From JADJNY01 sp046349615 (lineage in GTDB: Bacteria > Planctomycetota > UBA1135 > GCA-002686595), in the NCBI GenBank assembly GCA_046349615.1, contig JAXMBZ010000014.1, positions 62,001 through 126,000 of the forward strand: DNA of 64,000 bases, written 5' to 3'. The position numbers and the translations under genes were made by a program. Of the stretch, positions 1 through 8,295 are shown piece by piece (positions within the stretch are counted from its first letter, which is position 1; each line of letters begins with the position of its first letter). The notes beneath the pieces were generated by a model. The model saw only the letters and a list, made by a program, of their open reading frames with translations. It was not told the DNA's origin and did no database searches.

Positions 1-853
1 TCTGCTTCAGCTCGGCCGCGTCGGGCTTCAGCAGGATCCCCGCGCCGCGCAGCACGCGCAGGTCGAGCTCCTTCTTCGGCGGCGCGCCGACGATCGACAC
101 GAGGAAGCCGTTCTTCTTGAGCACCGCGAGGCTCCGCGTCTGCGTCTCGCCGCCGACCATGTCGAACACGACGTCGACGTTGCTCACGACGTCCTCGAAC
201 TTCTGCGCCTGGTAGTCGATCACGACGTCCGCGCCGAGCTCCTTCACGAACGCGAGCTTGTCCTTCGACGCGGTCGCGTAGACCTTGGCGCCCTTCCACT
301 TCGCGAATTGCACCGCGAAGTGCCCGACGCCGCCCGCGCCGGCGTGGACGAGCACGCTCTGGCCCGCTTCGAGCTTCGCCGTGTCGAAGAGCGCCTGCCA
401 CGCGGTCAACGCCGCGAGCGGGATCGCGGCCGCGTGCGCGTGATCGACGGACTTGGGCTTCCGCGCGACGTCGTTCGCGGGCAGCACGACGTACTCCGCG
501 AACGCGCCGCCGCGCATCAGGTTCGAGTACGCGTAGACCTCCTCGCCCGTCTTCCAGCCCTCGACCTTCGGCCCGAGCGCCTCGACGGTGCCCGACACGT
601 CGCACCCGAGCGTGTACGGGAACGACTGCTTCAGCGACGGGATCAGACCCTGGACGATCTTCCAGTCGACGGGGTTCACGGCGGAGGCGTGCACGCGCAC
701 GAGGAGCTCGCCCTCGCCCGGCGACGGCCGCGGCGCGTCTTCCACCTTCACGACGTCGACCGCGCCGAACTTCGCGATGCGCGCGGCCTTCATCGTCGAG
801 TTTGGAGCTTGGAACAGGGTGAGCGCGAGCGCGGCGAATGCGACGAGCGACAT
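1..853 (-). CDS. NAD(P)-dependent zinc-less alcohol dehydrogenase/quinone oxidoreductase, partial (3' end outside window)
   Basis: Reading the minus strand from an ATG at 853 gives 284 codons with no stop before the window edge, so the C-terminus is missing. The N-terminus (MSLVAFAALALTLFQAP) is a short hydrophobic export-like segment. Then come the GroES-like fold of medium-chain dehydrogenases (VNPVDWKIVQG, GCDVSGTVEALG) and a Rossmann nucleotide site HAGAGGVGHFAVQFAKWKGA near residue 165. The cysteine/histidine set of zinc alcohol dehydrogenases is not visible, which fits the quinone-oxidoreductase branch. The family reduces quinones or enones with NADPH. The export-like leader is unusual for a cofactor-dependent cytosolic family; translation could instead begin at the internal Met at residue 21 (MKAARIAKFG), a typical family start. 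Downstream of fpg on the same strand, 119 bp away. Confidence 0.85.
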   Translation of the reverse strand, partial: MSLVAFAALALTLFQAPNSTMKAARIAKFGAVDVVKVEDAPRPSPGEGELLVRVHASAVNPVDWKIVQGLIPSLKQSFPYTLGCDVSGTVEALGPKVEGWKTGEEVYAYSNLMRGGAFAEYVVLPANDVARKPKSVDHAHAAAIPLAALTAWQALFDTAKLEAGQSVLVHAGAGGVGHFAVQFAKWKGAKVYATASKDKLAFVKELGADVVIDYQAQKFEDVVSNVDVVFDMVGGETQTRSLAVLKKNGFLVSIVGAPPKKELDLRVLRGAGILLKPDAAELKQ

Positions 854-972
854 GGATTCCTCCTTCGTGAGTGCGAGCACGCTACCGCGCGCATCGACGC
901 GCTTCGAGCCCGAGCGACGCGTGCAACGCGGGTTCACCTCTCCTGAACTCGGGCGCTGCGGCGTCGGCGCGT

Positions 973-1875
973 TCACCGCGCGCGCCGCCGCTCCTCGAGC
1001 TCGTCCAACGTGCGCGGCCAGTCGTCCTTGAGCAGGCGCGAGAGCGCGCGATCGGCGAGGAGACGCCCTTCCGTCTGGCAGCGCGCGCAGTAGTTGCACT
1101 CGTTCTCCGCGTACGCGACGCGCTGCACGGGCGCGCCGCAGTCGGGGCACGGCTTGCCGTGCTTTCCGTGCACGGCCATCTCGGGCCGGAACGCGGTCAC
1201 CTTCTCGGGGAACGCGCCGTTCGCGGCGGCGCGCAGCCGCTCGGTCCACTGCTCCAGCGTCGTCCGCCCCGCGGCGAACAAGCGCGCGCTCTCCGCGTCG
1301 TCGAGCCCGCGCGTCTGCTTGAACGGCGACAAGCGCGCCGCGTGCAGGATCTCGTCGGAGTACGCGTTGCCGATGCCGCTGAAGAGCGTCGGGTCGGTGA
1401 GCGCGCGCTTCAGCGTCCGATTCTCGCGCGCGAGCGTCGCGCGGAACGCCGCGAGGTCGCACGCGAGCACCTCGAGCCCGCCGCGGTCGTGCTCCGCGAG
1501 CCCCGCGCGTCCGCGCACGGCGTGCAGCGACGCGCGCTTCTTCGTCCCGGCCTCCGTCAGCACGAGCGCGCCCTCGTCGAAGTCGAAGGCGGCGAGCGCG
1601 AGCTTGCCCGCGAGCTTCTTCCCCGGCGGATGCCAGTGGAGCCGGCCCGCGATCATCAAGTGCAGCACGAGGTAGAGCTCGCCCTCGAACGCGAGCACGA
1701 TGCGCTTCCCGAGCCGTTCGACGCCGACGACGCGCCGTCCCGTGAACTCGGCGAGCGCCGGCTCGACGGTGCGCAGCAGGAACGAGCTCGAAAGCCGCAC
1801 GCCGCGGAGCGCGCGGTCCTTCACGCGCGCTGCGAGCGCTTCGACGTAGACCGCGACGTCCGGGAGCTCGGGCAC
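973..1875 (-). CDS. mutM: Fpg/Nei-family DNA glycosylase/AP lyase
   Basis: A 300-residue protein of normal length for formamidopyrimidine-DNA glycosylase. It starts MPELPDV, giving the N-terminal Pro2 nucleophile and Glu3 of the family. It has the conserved lysine in LGKRIV (about residue 57), the GIGNAYSDEIL helix-two-turn-helix motif, and a C-terminal zinc finger with CPDCG followed by CNYCARC. The enzyme removes oxidised purines such as 8-oxoguanine and nicks the abasic site in base excision repair. The zinc finger is followed by about 30 extra basic residues. It lies 85 bp downstream of a GIY-YIG nuclease gene on the same strand, so the two may be co-transcribed. The symbol is assigned by family; Nei-like substrate preference cannot be excluded. 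Confidence 0.9.
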   Translation of the reverse strand: MPELPDVAVYVEALAARVKDRALRGVRLSSSFLLRTVEPALAEFTGRRVVGVERLGKRIVLAFEGELYLVLHLMIAGRLHWHPPGKKLAGKLALAAFDFDEGALVLTEAGTKKRASLHAVRGRAGLAEHDRGGLEVLACDLAAFRATLARENRTLKRALTDPTLFSGIGNAYSDEILHAARLSPFKQTRGLDDAESARLFAAGRTTLEQWTERLRAAANGAFPEKVTAFRPEMAVHGKHGKPCPDCGAPVQRVAYAENECNYCARCQTEGRLLADRALSRLLKDDWPRTLDELEERRRAR

Positions 1876-1960
1876 GCGTCGAGCGTCGCATCACGCGCGC
1901 GGGCGCGCAACGCGCGAACGGCTCCGAGCGCGCTCACGCTGCGCGTGCGGGCCGACGCAC

Positions 1961-2302
1961 TCACTCGCTCCGACGGCGGCGGCGCAAGGGAACGGCAGTC
2001 GGAGCTCCCGCTCGGTCCTCGAGCGCGAGCCGCGCGAGCAGGCGCGCGCGCGTCGGCGCCCGGCGCACGACGTCCTCCTTCTCGAGGCGCGAGAGCCGCT
2101 TCAACCGGCGCTCGACGCGCAGCGCGAGTCCGACGGCGCCGATCCGTCGGCGGAAGACGAGCTCGAGCGGCCCGCGGCCGCGCAGCGCCTTCGCGCCGCG
2201 TCCCTCCGCGTGCTCCCCGACGCGCCGCGCGACGTCGGTCGAGATGCCGGTGTAGAGCGCGCCGTCGCGTGTCCGCACGACGTAGACCGACCAGAGGGCC
2301 AT
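1961..2302 (-). CDS. GIY-YIG nuclease-superfamily protein (UPF0213/YhbQ type)
   Basis: A 113-residue protein beginning MALWSVYVVRTRDGALYTG. The VYVV and YTG strands followed by DVARRVGEHAEG make the compact GIY-YIG catalytic fold with its conserved Arg and His/Glu. The ATG at 2302 is preferred: the frame stays open upstream to 2467, but that stretch is arginine/serine-rich low-complexity sequence, and the conserved domain starts directly at this Met. Small stand-alone members of this family are thought to act on structured or damaged DNA. The C-terminal 30 residues are strongly basic. Divergent from the hydrolase gene that starts at 2490. Confidence 0.85.
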   Translation of the reverse strand: MALWSVYVVRTRDGALYTGISTDVARRVGEHAEGRGAKALRGRGPLELVFRRRIGAVGLALRVERRLKRLSRLEKEDVVRRAPTRARLLARLALEDRAGAPTAVPLRRRRRSE

Positions 2303-2489
2303 GCGCGCGCAGCTTGCCGGTCGCGTCGAGCGGTTTCCACGCTCCGCGCGCGCCGAAGACGTTCTCCGGCCCACGCCGCCGCCAGCCGAGGACATCTCGA
2401 GCGTCGTGCCGAACGTATGTCCGGCGCGGGGACCACGCCCGTCGCCGCGCCCCGAGCCCGCCTCCATCCGCTACGCTCCCCGCCCCCGC

Positions 2490-3464
2490 ATGCGCCTCCT
2501 CCCCCCGGAACACCGCCGCCTCGCGCGCCTCGGCGTCGTGTCGAGCGGGCTCCTCGTCGGCGCGCTTGCACTCGGCGGACTCTGGACCGCGATGCTCGTG
2601 CACGACGCGGAGCGGCGCTACCCCGCGACGGGGCGCTTCGTCGAGCTCGACGGCGCGCGTCTGCACGTGCTCGACCGCGGCGCGGGCCCGGCGATCGTGC
2701 TCGTGCACGGCGCGTTCGGCGGAGCGCTCGACTGGGAGCCCGTCGTGATCGACGCGCTCGCGAGAGAGCACCGCGTGCTCGCGTTCGATCGCCCGGGGCA
2801 CGGGCACAGCGATCCGATCGACGGCTGCGACGGCGATCCGCGCGCCCAAGCGCGCGCGCTGATCCGCGCGTGGCGCGAACTCGGCGTCGCGCACCCGACC
2901 GTCGTCGGCTTCAGCTACGGAGCCGCGGTCGCGCTCGCGATCGCGCTCGAAGCGCCGGACGACGTCGGCGCGCTCGTGACGATCAACGGCGCGATGCACA
3001 GTTGGGGCGGGACGCCCGAGCCCGCGTACGACCTCGCGGCGCTGCCGGTGCTCGGCCCGATCTTCACGCACACGTGGGCGACGCCGCTCGCGAGCCTCGT
3101 CGCGCCGTCGAGCGTGCGCCGCGCGTTCGCGCCGCTCGACGTCCCGTCGACGTTCGACCGCTCCCCGGTCGCGCTCGCGATCCGGCCGCGCAATTTCACC
3201 GCGAACGCGGCCGACATCCGCGGACTCGACGCGTTCCTGCGCACGCAGGAGGCGCGCTACACCGAGCTCGCGCTCCCGGTCGTCGTCGTCGTCGCGGACG
3301 ACGACGTCGTGACGACGCCGACGCTCCACTCCCACGCGCTCGCGCGCGAAGCGCGGAACGCCGAGCTCGTCCGCATTCCCCGCGCTGGGCACCAGCTCCC
3401 CTACACGCACACGAGCCAGGTGATCGAGGCCATCGAGCGCGCCGCGCACCGCGCGGGTTCTTGA
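2490..3464 (+). CDS. Alpha/beta hydrolase with N-terminal membrane anchor
   Basis: A 324-residue alpha/beta hydrolase. The start is placed at MRLLPPEHRR because the longer frame only adds proline/arginine-rich sequence. A hydrophobic segment (LGVVSSGLLVGALALGGLWT) near residues 12-31 is a likely membrane anchor or uncleaved signal. The oxyanion HGAFGG motif, the FDRPGHGHS turn, the nucleophile elbow GFSYGA (Ser) and a C-terminal AGHQLPYTH (His) give a complete catalytic set, with DDDVVT supplying the acid. The substrate is not predictable; the family covers esterases, epoxide hydrolases and haloalkane dehalogenases. Divergently transcribed from the GIY-YIG gene, so 2303-2489 should hold both promoters. 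Confidence 0.85.
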   Translation: MRLLPPEHRRLARLGVVSSGLLVGALALGGLWTAMLVHDAERRYPATGRFVELDGARLHVLDRGAGPAIVLVHGAFGGALDWEPVVIDALAREHRVLAFDRPGHGHSDPIDGCDGDPRAQARALIRAWRELGVAHPTVVGFSYGAAVALAIALEAPDDVGALVTINGAMHSWGGTPEPAYDLAALPVLGPIFTHTWATPLASLVAPSSVRRAFAPLDVPSTFDRSPVALAIRPRNFTANAADIRGLDAFLRTQEARYTELALPVVVVVADDDVVTTPTLHSHALAREARNAELVRIPRAGHQLPYTHTSQVIEAIERAAHRAGS

Positions 3465-3524
3465 GCGCGAGCGGATCGCGGCGCATCGCGCCCAACTCCG
3501 CGCGGGAGCTCGCGTAGGCCGCGC

Positions 3525-4928
3525 ATGAACGCGCTCCTCGCCACGCTCGTCCTCACGCAGGCCCTCACCGCCACCCGCGCCCAATACGAAGGCCGCTTCG
3601 AGCTCGAAGCCCATCTCCGGCGTCCGCACGCCGTCGCGACGTTCCAAGCCCGCGCCACGATCGTCGAGACGCCGACGCGCGTCCGCCTCGACCTCGAGAC
3701 GTGGTCGCCGAACCGCAAGCGAGACGCGCAGGACGTCGAGACGTTCCTCCTCGACGGTGAGCGCGTCCTCCACCGCCCCGACGCGTCGAAGCCGTTCGTC
3801 GAGGAGCTCGGCCTCGCCGCCTCGCTCGCGCGCCAGCGCGTCGAGTCCTTCCTGCCCAACCGCGCGCTCGCCGCGATGAAGGTCGCGCCCGAGGTCCACC
3901 GCGAGAGCGACGCCGTCGCCACGTGGAACGACGCCGTGCTCGGCGCACGCAGGCTCGAGCGAGATCCCGCGACGGAGACCGTCACGTCGCTCTCGCGCTC
4001 GTACGCGCATCCGCGCCTCGGCGACGTGCGCGACGAAGCGCGCTACTCCGCCTGGGAAACGCGCGACGGCGTGCGCATCCCGACCGCGATCACCGTGCGC
4101 GAGCTCGAGGGCGTGAACCCGCTGACCGCGAGCCCCGGCGCGTTCGACGTCCACCTCACGGAGTTCGACGCGCACTTCGACGCCACGGCGGTGCTCGCGC
4201 TGCCCGAGGCGAAGCCCGTCGCGCCCGCGCCGAGCCCGGAATCGAAGGAGATCACGGTCGAGGAAGTCGAGCCCGGCCTCGTCTCGTTCCTCGCCAAGGA
4301 AGAGCAAGGCCGCACGTGGACGGTCGAGTTCGCCGATCACCTCGTCGCGATCGACGCGCCGCTGTCGAGCGCGCTCGGCGAGCGCATCCTCGCCGCGATC
4401 CACGCGCGCTTCCCGACGAAACCCGTGCGCTGGGTGCTCTTCGGACACTACCACCCGCACTACACCGGCGCGCTGCGCGCGTTCCTCGCCGCCGGAGCGA
4501 AGGTCGCCGCGCCCGAGGGCTGCGCACGGTTCGCGCGCGAGATCGCGGAGCGCCCGTTCACGCTCGAGCCCGACGCGTGGGCGCGCGCGAACCGCACGGC
4601 CGAGATCGAGACGTTCACCGGCTCGCGCGTGTTCGAGGACGCCACGCGGCGGCTGGAAGCGATCGACCTCGGCGCCGCGTCCGGCCACACGGACGAGCAC
4701 CTGCTCTTCCACCTCGCGCGCACGAAGACGCTGCTGCAGGAAGACGTCGGTTGGTACGCGGGTCCGGACGGCAAGCTGCGCTTCGCCGCCGGCGCGAAGG
4801 GCATCCTCGACGCGATCACGAAGCGCGGACTCGCGGTCGAGACGCTGCGTCAGAGCTGGCCCGTGGACCACCCGCGGCCGTCGATCTCCATCGCCGAGCT
4901 CGAGGCGGGCGTGCGCGCGGCGAAATGA
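3525..4928 (+). CDS. Metallo-beta-lactamase-fold protein with altered metal motif, secreted
   Basis: A 467-residue protein with a short N-terminal leader (MNALLATLVLTQALTATRAQ). A long N-terminal region of about 230 residues, of beta-rich outer-membrane-lipoprotein-like appearance, precedes a metallo-beta-lactamase fold (VEPGLVSFLAK, then VRWVLFGHYHPHYTGALRAFLAAGAKV near residue 306). The canonical HxHxDH metal motif reads HYHPHY here: the first two histidines remain, but the Asp and final His positions are replaced by His and Tyr. A later SGHTDEHLLFHLARTKTLLQED matches the distal GHT segment of the family. It may be a non-hydrolytic or altered-metal member. It follows the hydrolase gene by 60 bp on the same strand and could be in the same transcript. 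Confidence 0.75.
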   Translation: MNALLATLVLTQALTATRAQYEGRFELEAHLRRPHAVATFQARATIVETPTRVRLDLETWSPNRKRDAQDVETFLLDGERVLHRPDASKPFVEELGLAASLARQRVESFLPNRALAAMKVAPEVHRESDAVATWNDAVLGARRLERDPATETVTSLSRSYAHPRLGDVRDEARYSAWETRDGVRIPTAITVRELEGVNPLTASPGAFDVHLTEFDAHFDATAVLALPEAKPVAPAPSPESKEITVEEVEPGLVSFLAKEEQGRTWTVEFADHLVAIDAPLSSALGERILAAIHARFPTKPVRWVLFGHYHPHYTGALRAFLAAGAKVAAPEGCARFAREIAERPFTLEPDAWARANRTAEIETFTGSRVFEDATRRLEAIDLGAASGHTDEHLLFHLARTKTLLQEDVGWYAGPDGKLRFAAGAKGILDAITKRGLAVETLRQSWPVDHPRPSISIAELEAGVRAAK

Positions 4929-4990
4929 GAGCCGCATGCTTGCGTGCACGCGGCGATGCGCGCTGAACGCGCCGCGATCGGGAGGCGCTC

Positions 4991-7015
4991 TCAGTACACG
5001 CTCACGTTGCGCCAGATCGACCACGCCGACGCTCCGGCGTAGTTCACCGCGCGCACGGAGTAGCGGAAGCTCCCCGATCCGGCCGAGTTCAGCAGGCTCG
5101 TCGAGTTCGCCGGCAGGACGATCGTCGTCGTGTTCGTGTAGGTCCCCGAGACGAGCTTCTGGCGGCGCACTTCGTAGCTGGACTCGTTGTTCGCCACGTC
5201 CGGCCACGTGATCCACGCCGCGCCGTTCCCCGCCGCGCTCGCGTTGATCGTCGACGGCACGGCGGGGGACGAGAGCGACGACGCGATCGTCACCGTCGTC
5301 GTCACGCTGCGCGTGCGCCCGTTCGAATCCGTGGACCTCGCCGTGATCACGTGCGCGCCGAGCCCGAGCGCGCTCGTCGCGACGACGCCGCCCGTGCCCA
5401 GCGGACCGGCGAGGTTCGAGCTCCAGACGACGTTCGCCGTGACGTCGCCGTCCGCGTCGTCGAACGCTGCGGCGCGCAGCGTCAAGCTCGACCCGACGCG
5501 CGAGTACGTGCCGGGGAGCGGCTCCTGGATCAGCACGGAGGGCTCCTGGTTCGCGCCGGGCCCGCTCGCGACGGCCGCCGCGAGGTCGAGCACTCCGCCC
5601 GACACGGAGCGCCCCGAGAACGACGCCGCGGGACGCGCGGTCGCGACGAGGCGCGCGCGAACCTGCGCGTACGTCCAGGTCGGATAGAGCCCCCAGAGGA
5701 GCGCGGCCGCTCCGGTCACGTGAGGGCAGGCCATCGACGTGCCCGAGAGCCAGGTGTACGCGCTCCCGAGATACGTCGAGTACACGGAGCTCCCCGGCGC
5801 GGATAGGTCGACGTTCCTCCGACCGTAGTTCGAGTACGACGGACGCGCGTTCGTGTTCGTGATCGCGCCGACGGTGAGCACGTGGTCGAGCTCGTAGCTC
5901 CCGGGATAGTGCGGGTACGCGTCGGTGTCGACCCCGTCGTTGCCCGCCGCGGCGACGAAGAGGTGTCCTGCGGTGCGCGCGGCCGTGAGCGCGGCGAGGA
6001 AGCTCCCGCTGTAGTTGCCGCCGCCCCAACTGTTGTTCGTGACGCGGATGCCCTTCTGCACCGCGTACTGGAGCGCGAACGTCGCGTCGGAGATGGTGCC
6101 GTTCCCGTCGGGCGAGAGGAACCGGAGCGAGGCGAGCTTGCAGCGCCAGTTCACGCCGACGACGCCCACACCGTTGTTCCCGACCGCGCCGATCGTGCCC
6201 GCGACGTGCGTCCCGTGCCCGGACTCGTCCGAAGGATCGTCGTCGCGTGAGTAGAAGTCCCACCCGCGCACGTCGTCGACCTTCCCGTTCTGGTCGTCGT
6301 CGAGATGGTTGCCCGCGATCTCGCCCGGGTTCGTCCAGATGTTCGCGGCGAGGTCGGGGTGGTTCCACTGGATGCCCGAGTCGATCACCCCGACGACGAA
6401 GTTCGCGTCGCCGGTCGTCACGCCCCACGCCTCCGGCGCGTTGATGTCCGCCGTCGGATCGCTCGGCGTCCCGTTGATCGTCTGTCCGGTGCTGTTCAGG
6501 CCCCAGAGCGACGTGAAGCTCGGGTCGTTCGGCAGGATCGGCAGCGGGACGAAGGAGTGGCTCGCCGCGTGCGACGCGGGCAGGAGGTGCGGAGGGGACC
6601 CCTGCTGCAACGCCTGGGGGCACACGTCGGCGTGCACGATCCAATCGGGCTCGACCGAGTCGACGAACGGCGCGAGGCGCTCGATCGCCTGACGCACGCG
6701 AATCCGGACGTAGAGGAGCTCCAGGTCCTCCACGATCGTGTACGCCTCGTGAGTGCCGTCTCCGACGAGCGCGCGCAGGGAGGCGCGCTCCGACTCGGGC
6801 GTCCCAGCGCGCCAACGCACGAGCACGGCGACCGGGTTCGCCGCGAGCCCGCGCACGTGCTCGACGAAGCCCATGGCGCGTGCATGCGCCGCGTCGACGT
6901 TCGCGGCGGTCGAGCTCACCTGCGCGGCGGCACTCGGGGCCGGCACGGACAAGGCGAAGGCAGCCGACGAAACGACGACGCGGCCGAGCCGCGCGCGCGA
7001 CGGGGTGAGGATCAT
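4991..7015 (-). CDS. Secreted subtilisin-like serine protease (S8) with C-terminal Ig/Fn3-like domains
   Basis: A 674-residue exported protease. After a signal peptide (about residues 1-31, ending AAAQ) and a propeptide-like inhibitor region (VAVLVRWRAG to VEPDWIV, about 62-127), the peptidase domain carries Asp212 in VIDSGI, His267 in SGHGTHVAGT, the oxyanion Asn in AAAGND near 359, and Ser427 in SGTSMACPH. A cadherin/PKD-like segment (PSVLIQEPLPGTYSRVGS) and a fibronectin-III-like domain (about 585-674) follow, probably for substrate or surface binding. Monocistronic: it converges with the metallo-beta-lactamase-like gene (62 bp) and is divergent from the CpcT-like gene. It probably degrades extracellular protein. 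Confidence 0.95.
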   Translation of the reverse strand: MILTPSRARLGRVVVSSAAFALSVPAPSAAAQVSSTAANVDAAHARAMGFVEHVRGLAANPVAVLVRWRAGTPESERASLRALVGDGTHEAYTIVEDLELLYVRIRVRQAIERLAPFVDSVEPDWIVHADVCPQALQQGSPPHLLPASHAASHSFVPLPILPNDPSFTSLWGLNSTGQTINGTPSDPTADINAPEAWGVTTGDANFVVGVIDSGIQWNHPDLAANIWTNPGEIAGNHLDDDQNGKVDDVRGWDFYSRDDDPSDESGHGTHVAGTIGAVGNNGVGVVGVNWRCKLASLRFLSPDGNGTISDATFALQYAVQKGIRVTNNSWGGGNYSGSFLAALTAARTAGHLFVAAAGNDGVDTDAYPHYPGSYELDHVLTVGAITNTNARPSYSNYGRRNVDLSAPGSSVYSTYLGSAYTWLSGTSMACPHVTGAAALLWGLYPTWTYAQVRARLVATARPAASFSGRSVSGGVLDLAAAVASGPGANQEPSVLIQEPLPGTYSRVGSSLTLRAAAFDDADGDVTANVVWSSNLAGPLGTGGVVATSALGLGAHVITARSTDSNGRTRSVTTTVTIASSLSSPAVPSTINASAAGNGAAWITWPDVANNESSYEVRRQKLVSGTYTNTTTIVLPANSTSLLNSAGSGSFRYSVRAVNYAGASAWSIWRNVSVY

Positions 7016-7547
7016 GGTGCGATTCGAGGTGAATCCGCGCCGGAGCGAGCGGCGGCGGAGGAAGGCAGCGCGTGGCGCGCCGCGGGCATGTGAGTCCAGG
7101 CGGCGATCCTACCCGACCCGCGCGGAATGCGGGCAACGCCGCACGGCTCGGGGCGCCGGCGCACGGACCGGGCTTCCGTTCGTCCGTGCGGGCCCGTCGC
7201 GCACCAGCCGCGTGCGTCGACGCCCGCCTCGAACGAGGTCGGAAAGGAATTCACGGCGGAAGCGGCCCACCCGCGGCCGTGCTTCGGCGCGCCGCGGATG
7301 GCGGCGCAACGGCGAGCGGGCGGGACGCCGCGCGAGAACGCGCTCGCCCCGTCCGAACGAGCCGGCGTGCGTCCTCGCGGCGCGACACGCTATCTTCCTC
7401 CCAGGCTTCGGACCGCGACCGCGGCGGGCTCGCTCGAGCGGGCTCGCGACCACCCGTCTCGCACGCGTTTCGTGCGCGCGAACCGCGCTCCGCGACGCCG
7501 ACGAGCCTTCGACTCCCTCCCCGCCGCACCTCGTCCTCGAACCCGCC
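7016..7547. other. 532-bp divergent intergenic region
   Basis: Separates the minus-strand subtilase from the plus-strand CpcT-like gene, so it must contain both promoters and leaders. I see no convincing -35/-10 pair, RNA gene or conserved coding stretch; the open frames here are arginine-rich shadow translations. Confidence 0.5.
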
Positions 7548-8201
7548 ATGTCCTCCCGTCGAGCCCTCTGCGCCGCGCTCGCCCTGCCCCTCCTGCTCTC
7601 GACCTGCGCCACGCTCTCGCGTCGGTCCGCGAACGAGCTCGATCGGCTCGCGACGTGGATGACCGGGACGTTCTCGAGCGCCGCGCAACACGCCGCGCAC
7701 GAGCAGGACTACTTCGACATCCGCCTCGTGATGGTCCCGATCTGGACCGAGCGCGCGGACGGACCGTGGCTCTACGTCGAGCAGGCGGTCGCGAGCTCCG
7801 CGGCGAAGCCGTATCGCCAGCGCGTCTACCACCTGGTCGCGCAACCCGACGGCACGTATCGCAGCGACGTCTACACGTTCCGCGGCGATCCGCTCGTGCA
7901 CGCCGGCGCGTGGCGGACGCAGCCGATCCTCGGCGCGCTGTCGCCCGACGACCTCGAGCCGCGCGGCGGGTGTTCGATCACGCTGCGCGCGACCGACGCG
8001 CACACGTTCCTCGGGTCGACGAACGGTCGCGACTGCCCGAGCGAGCGCCAAGGCGCGGCGTACGCGACGTCGGAGGTCGCGATCACGGAGTTCGGCCTGA
8101 CGAGCTGGGACCGCGGCTTCGACGCGAACGGGAAGCAGGTGTGGGGCGCGGAAAAGGGCCCGTACTGTTTCGACAAACTGGCGCAGGATCCGCCGCACTG
8201 A
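7548..8201 (+). CDS. CpcT/CpeT-family protein, probable lipoprotein or exported
   Basis: A 217-residue protein from the ATG at 7548. The N-terminus (MSSRRALCAALALPLLLSTC) is a signal peptide with a cysteine in lipobox-like position, though Thr at -1 is not a good lipobox residue. The mature part has the CpcT/CpeT pattern: LDRLATWMTGTFSS, then DIRLVMVPIWTERADGPWLYVEQA, QRVYHLV and a late CSITL plus YATSEVAITEFGLTSWDRGFD. In cyanobacteria this family attaches bilins to phycobiliproteins, but homologues are widespread in non-phototrophs with no bilin partner, and the beta-barrel may simply bind a small hydrophobic ligand. No phycobiliprotein or bilin genes are nearby. Followed 94 bp later by the serpin gene. 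Confidence 0.8.
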   Translation: MSSRRALCAALALPLLLSTCATLSRRSANELDRLATWMTGTFSSAAQHAAHEQDYFDIRLVMVPIWTERADGPWLYVEQAVASSAAKPYRQRVYHLVAQPDGTYRSDVYTFRGDPLVHAGAWRTQPILGALSPDDLEPRGGCSITLRATDAHTFLGSTNGRDCPSERQGAAYATSEVAITEFGLTSWDRGFDANGKQVWGAEKGPYCFDKLAQDPPH

Positions 8202-8295
8202 TCGCGGTCACAGGAAGTTCGGCGCGACGCGCGAGAGAAACGTCCAGCAGCGGGGAGCCGCGCGCCGTTCGCGACGCCACCGCACGGAGACGACC

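Noticed and set aside
1821..7136. Very long minus-strand open frame of about 1770 codons across several genes
   Set aside because: It is an antisense or off-frame reading in GC-rich DNA; composition is arginine-rich with no domain, and well-supported genes occupy the region in other frames.
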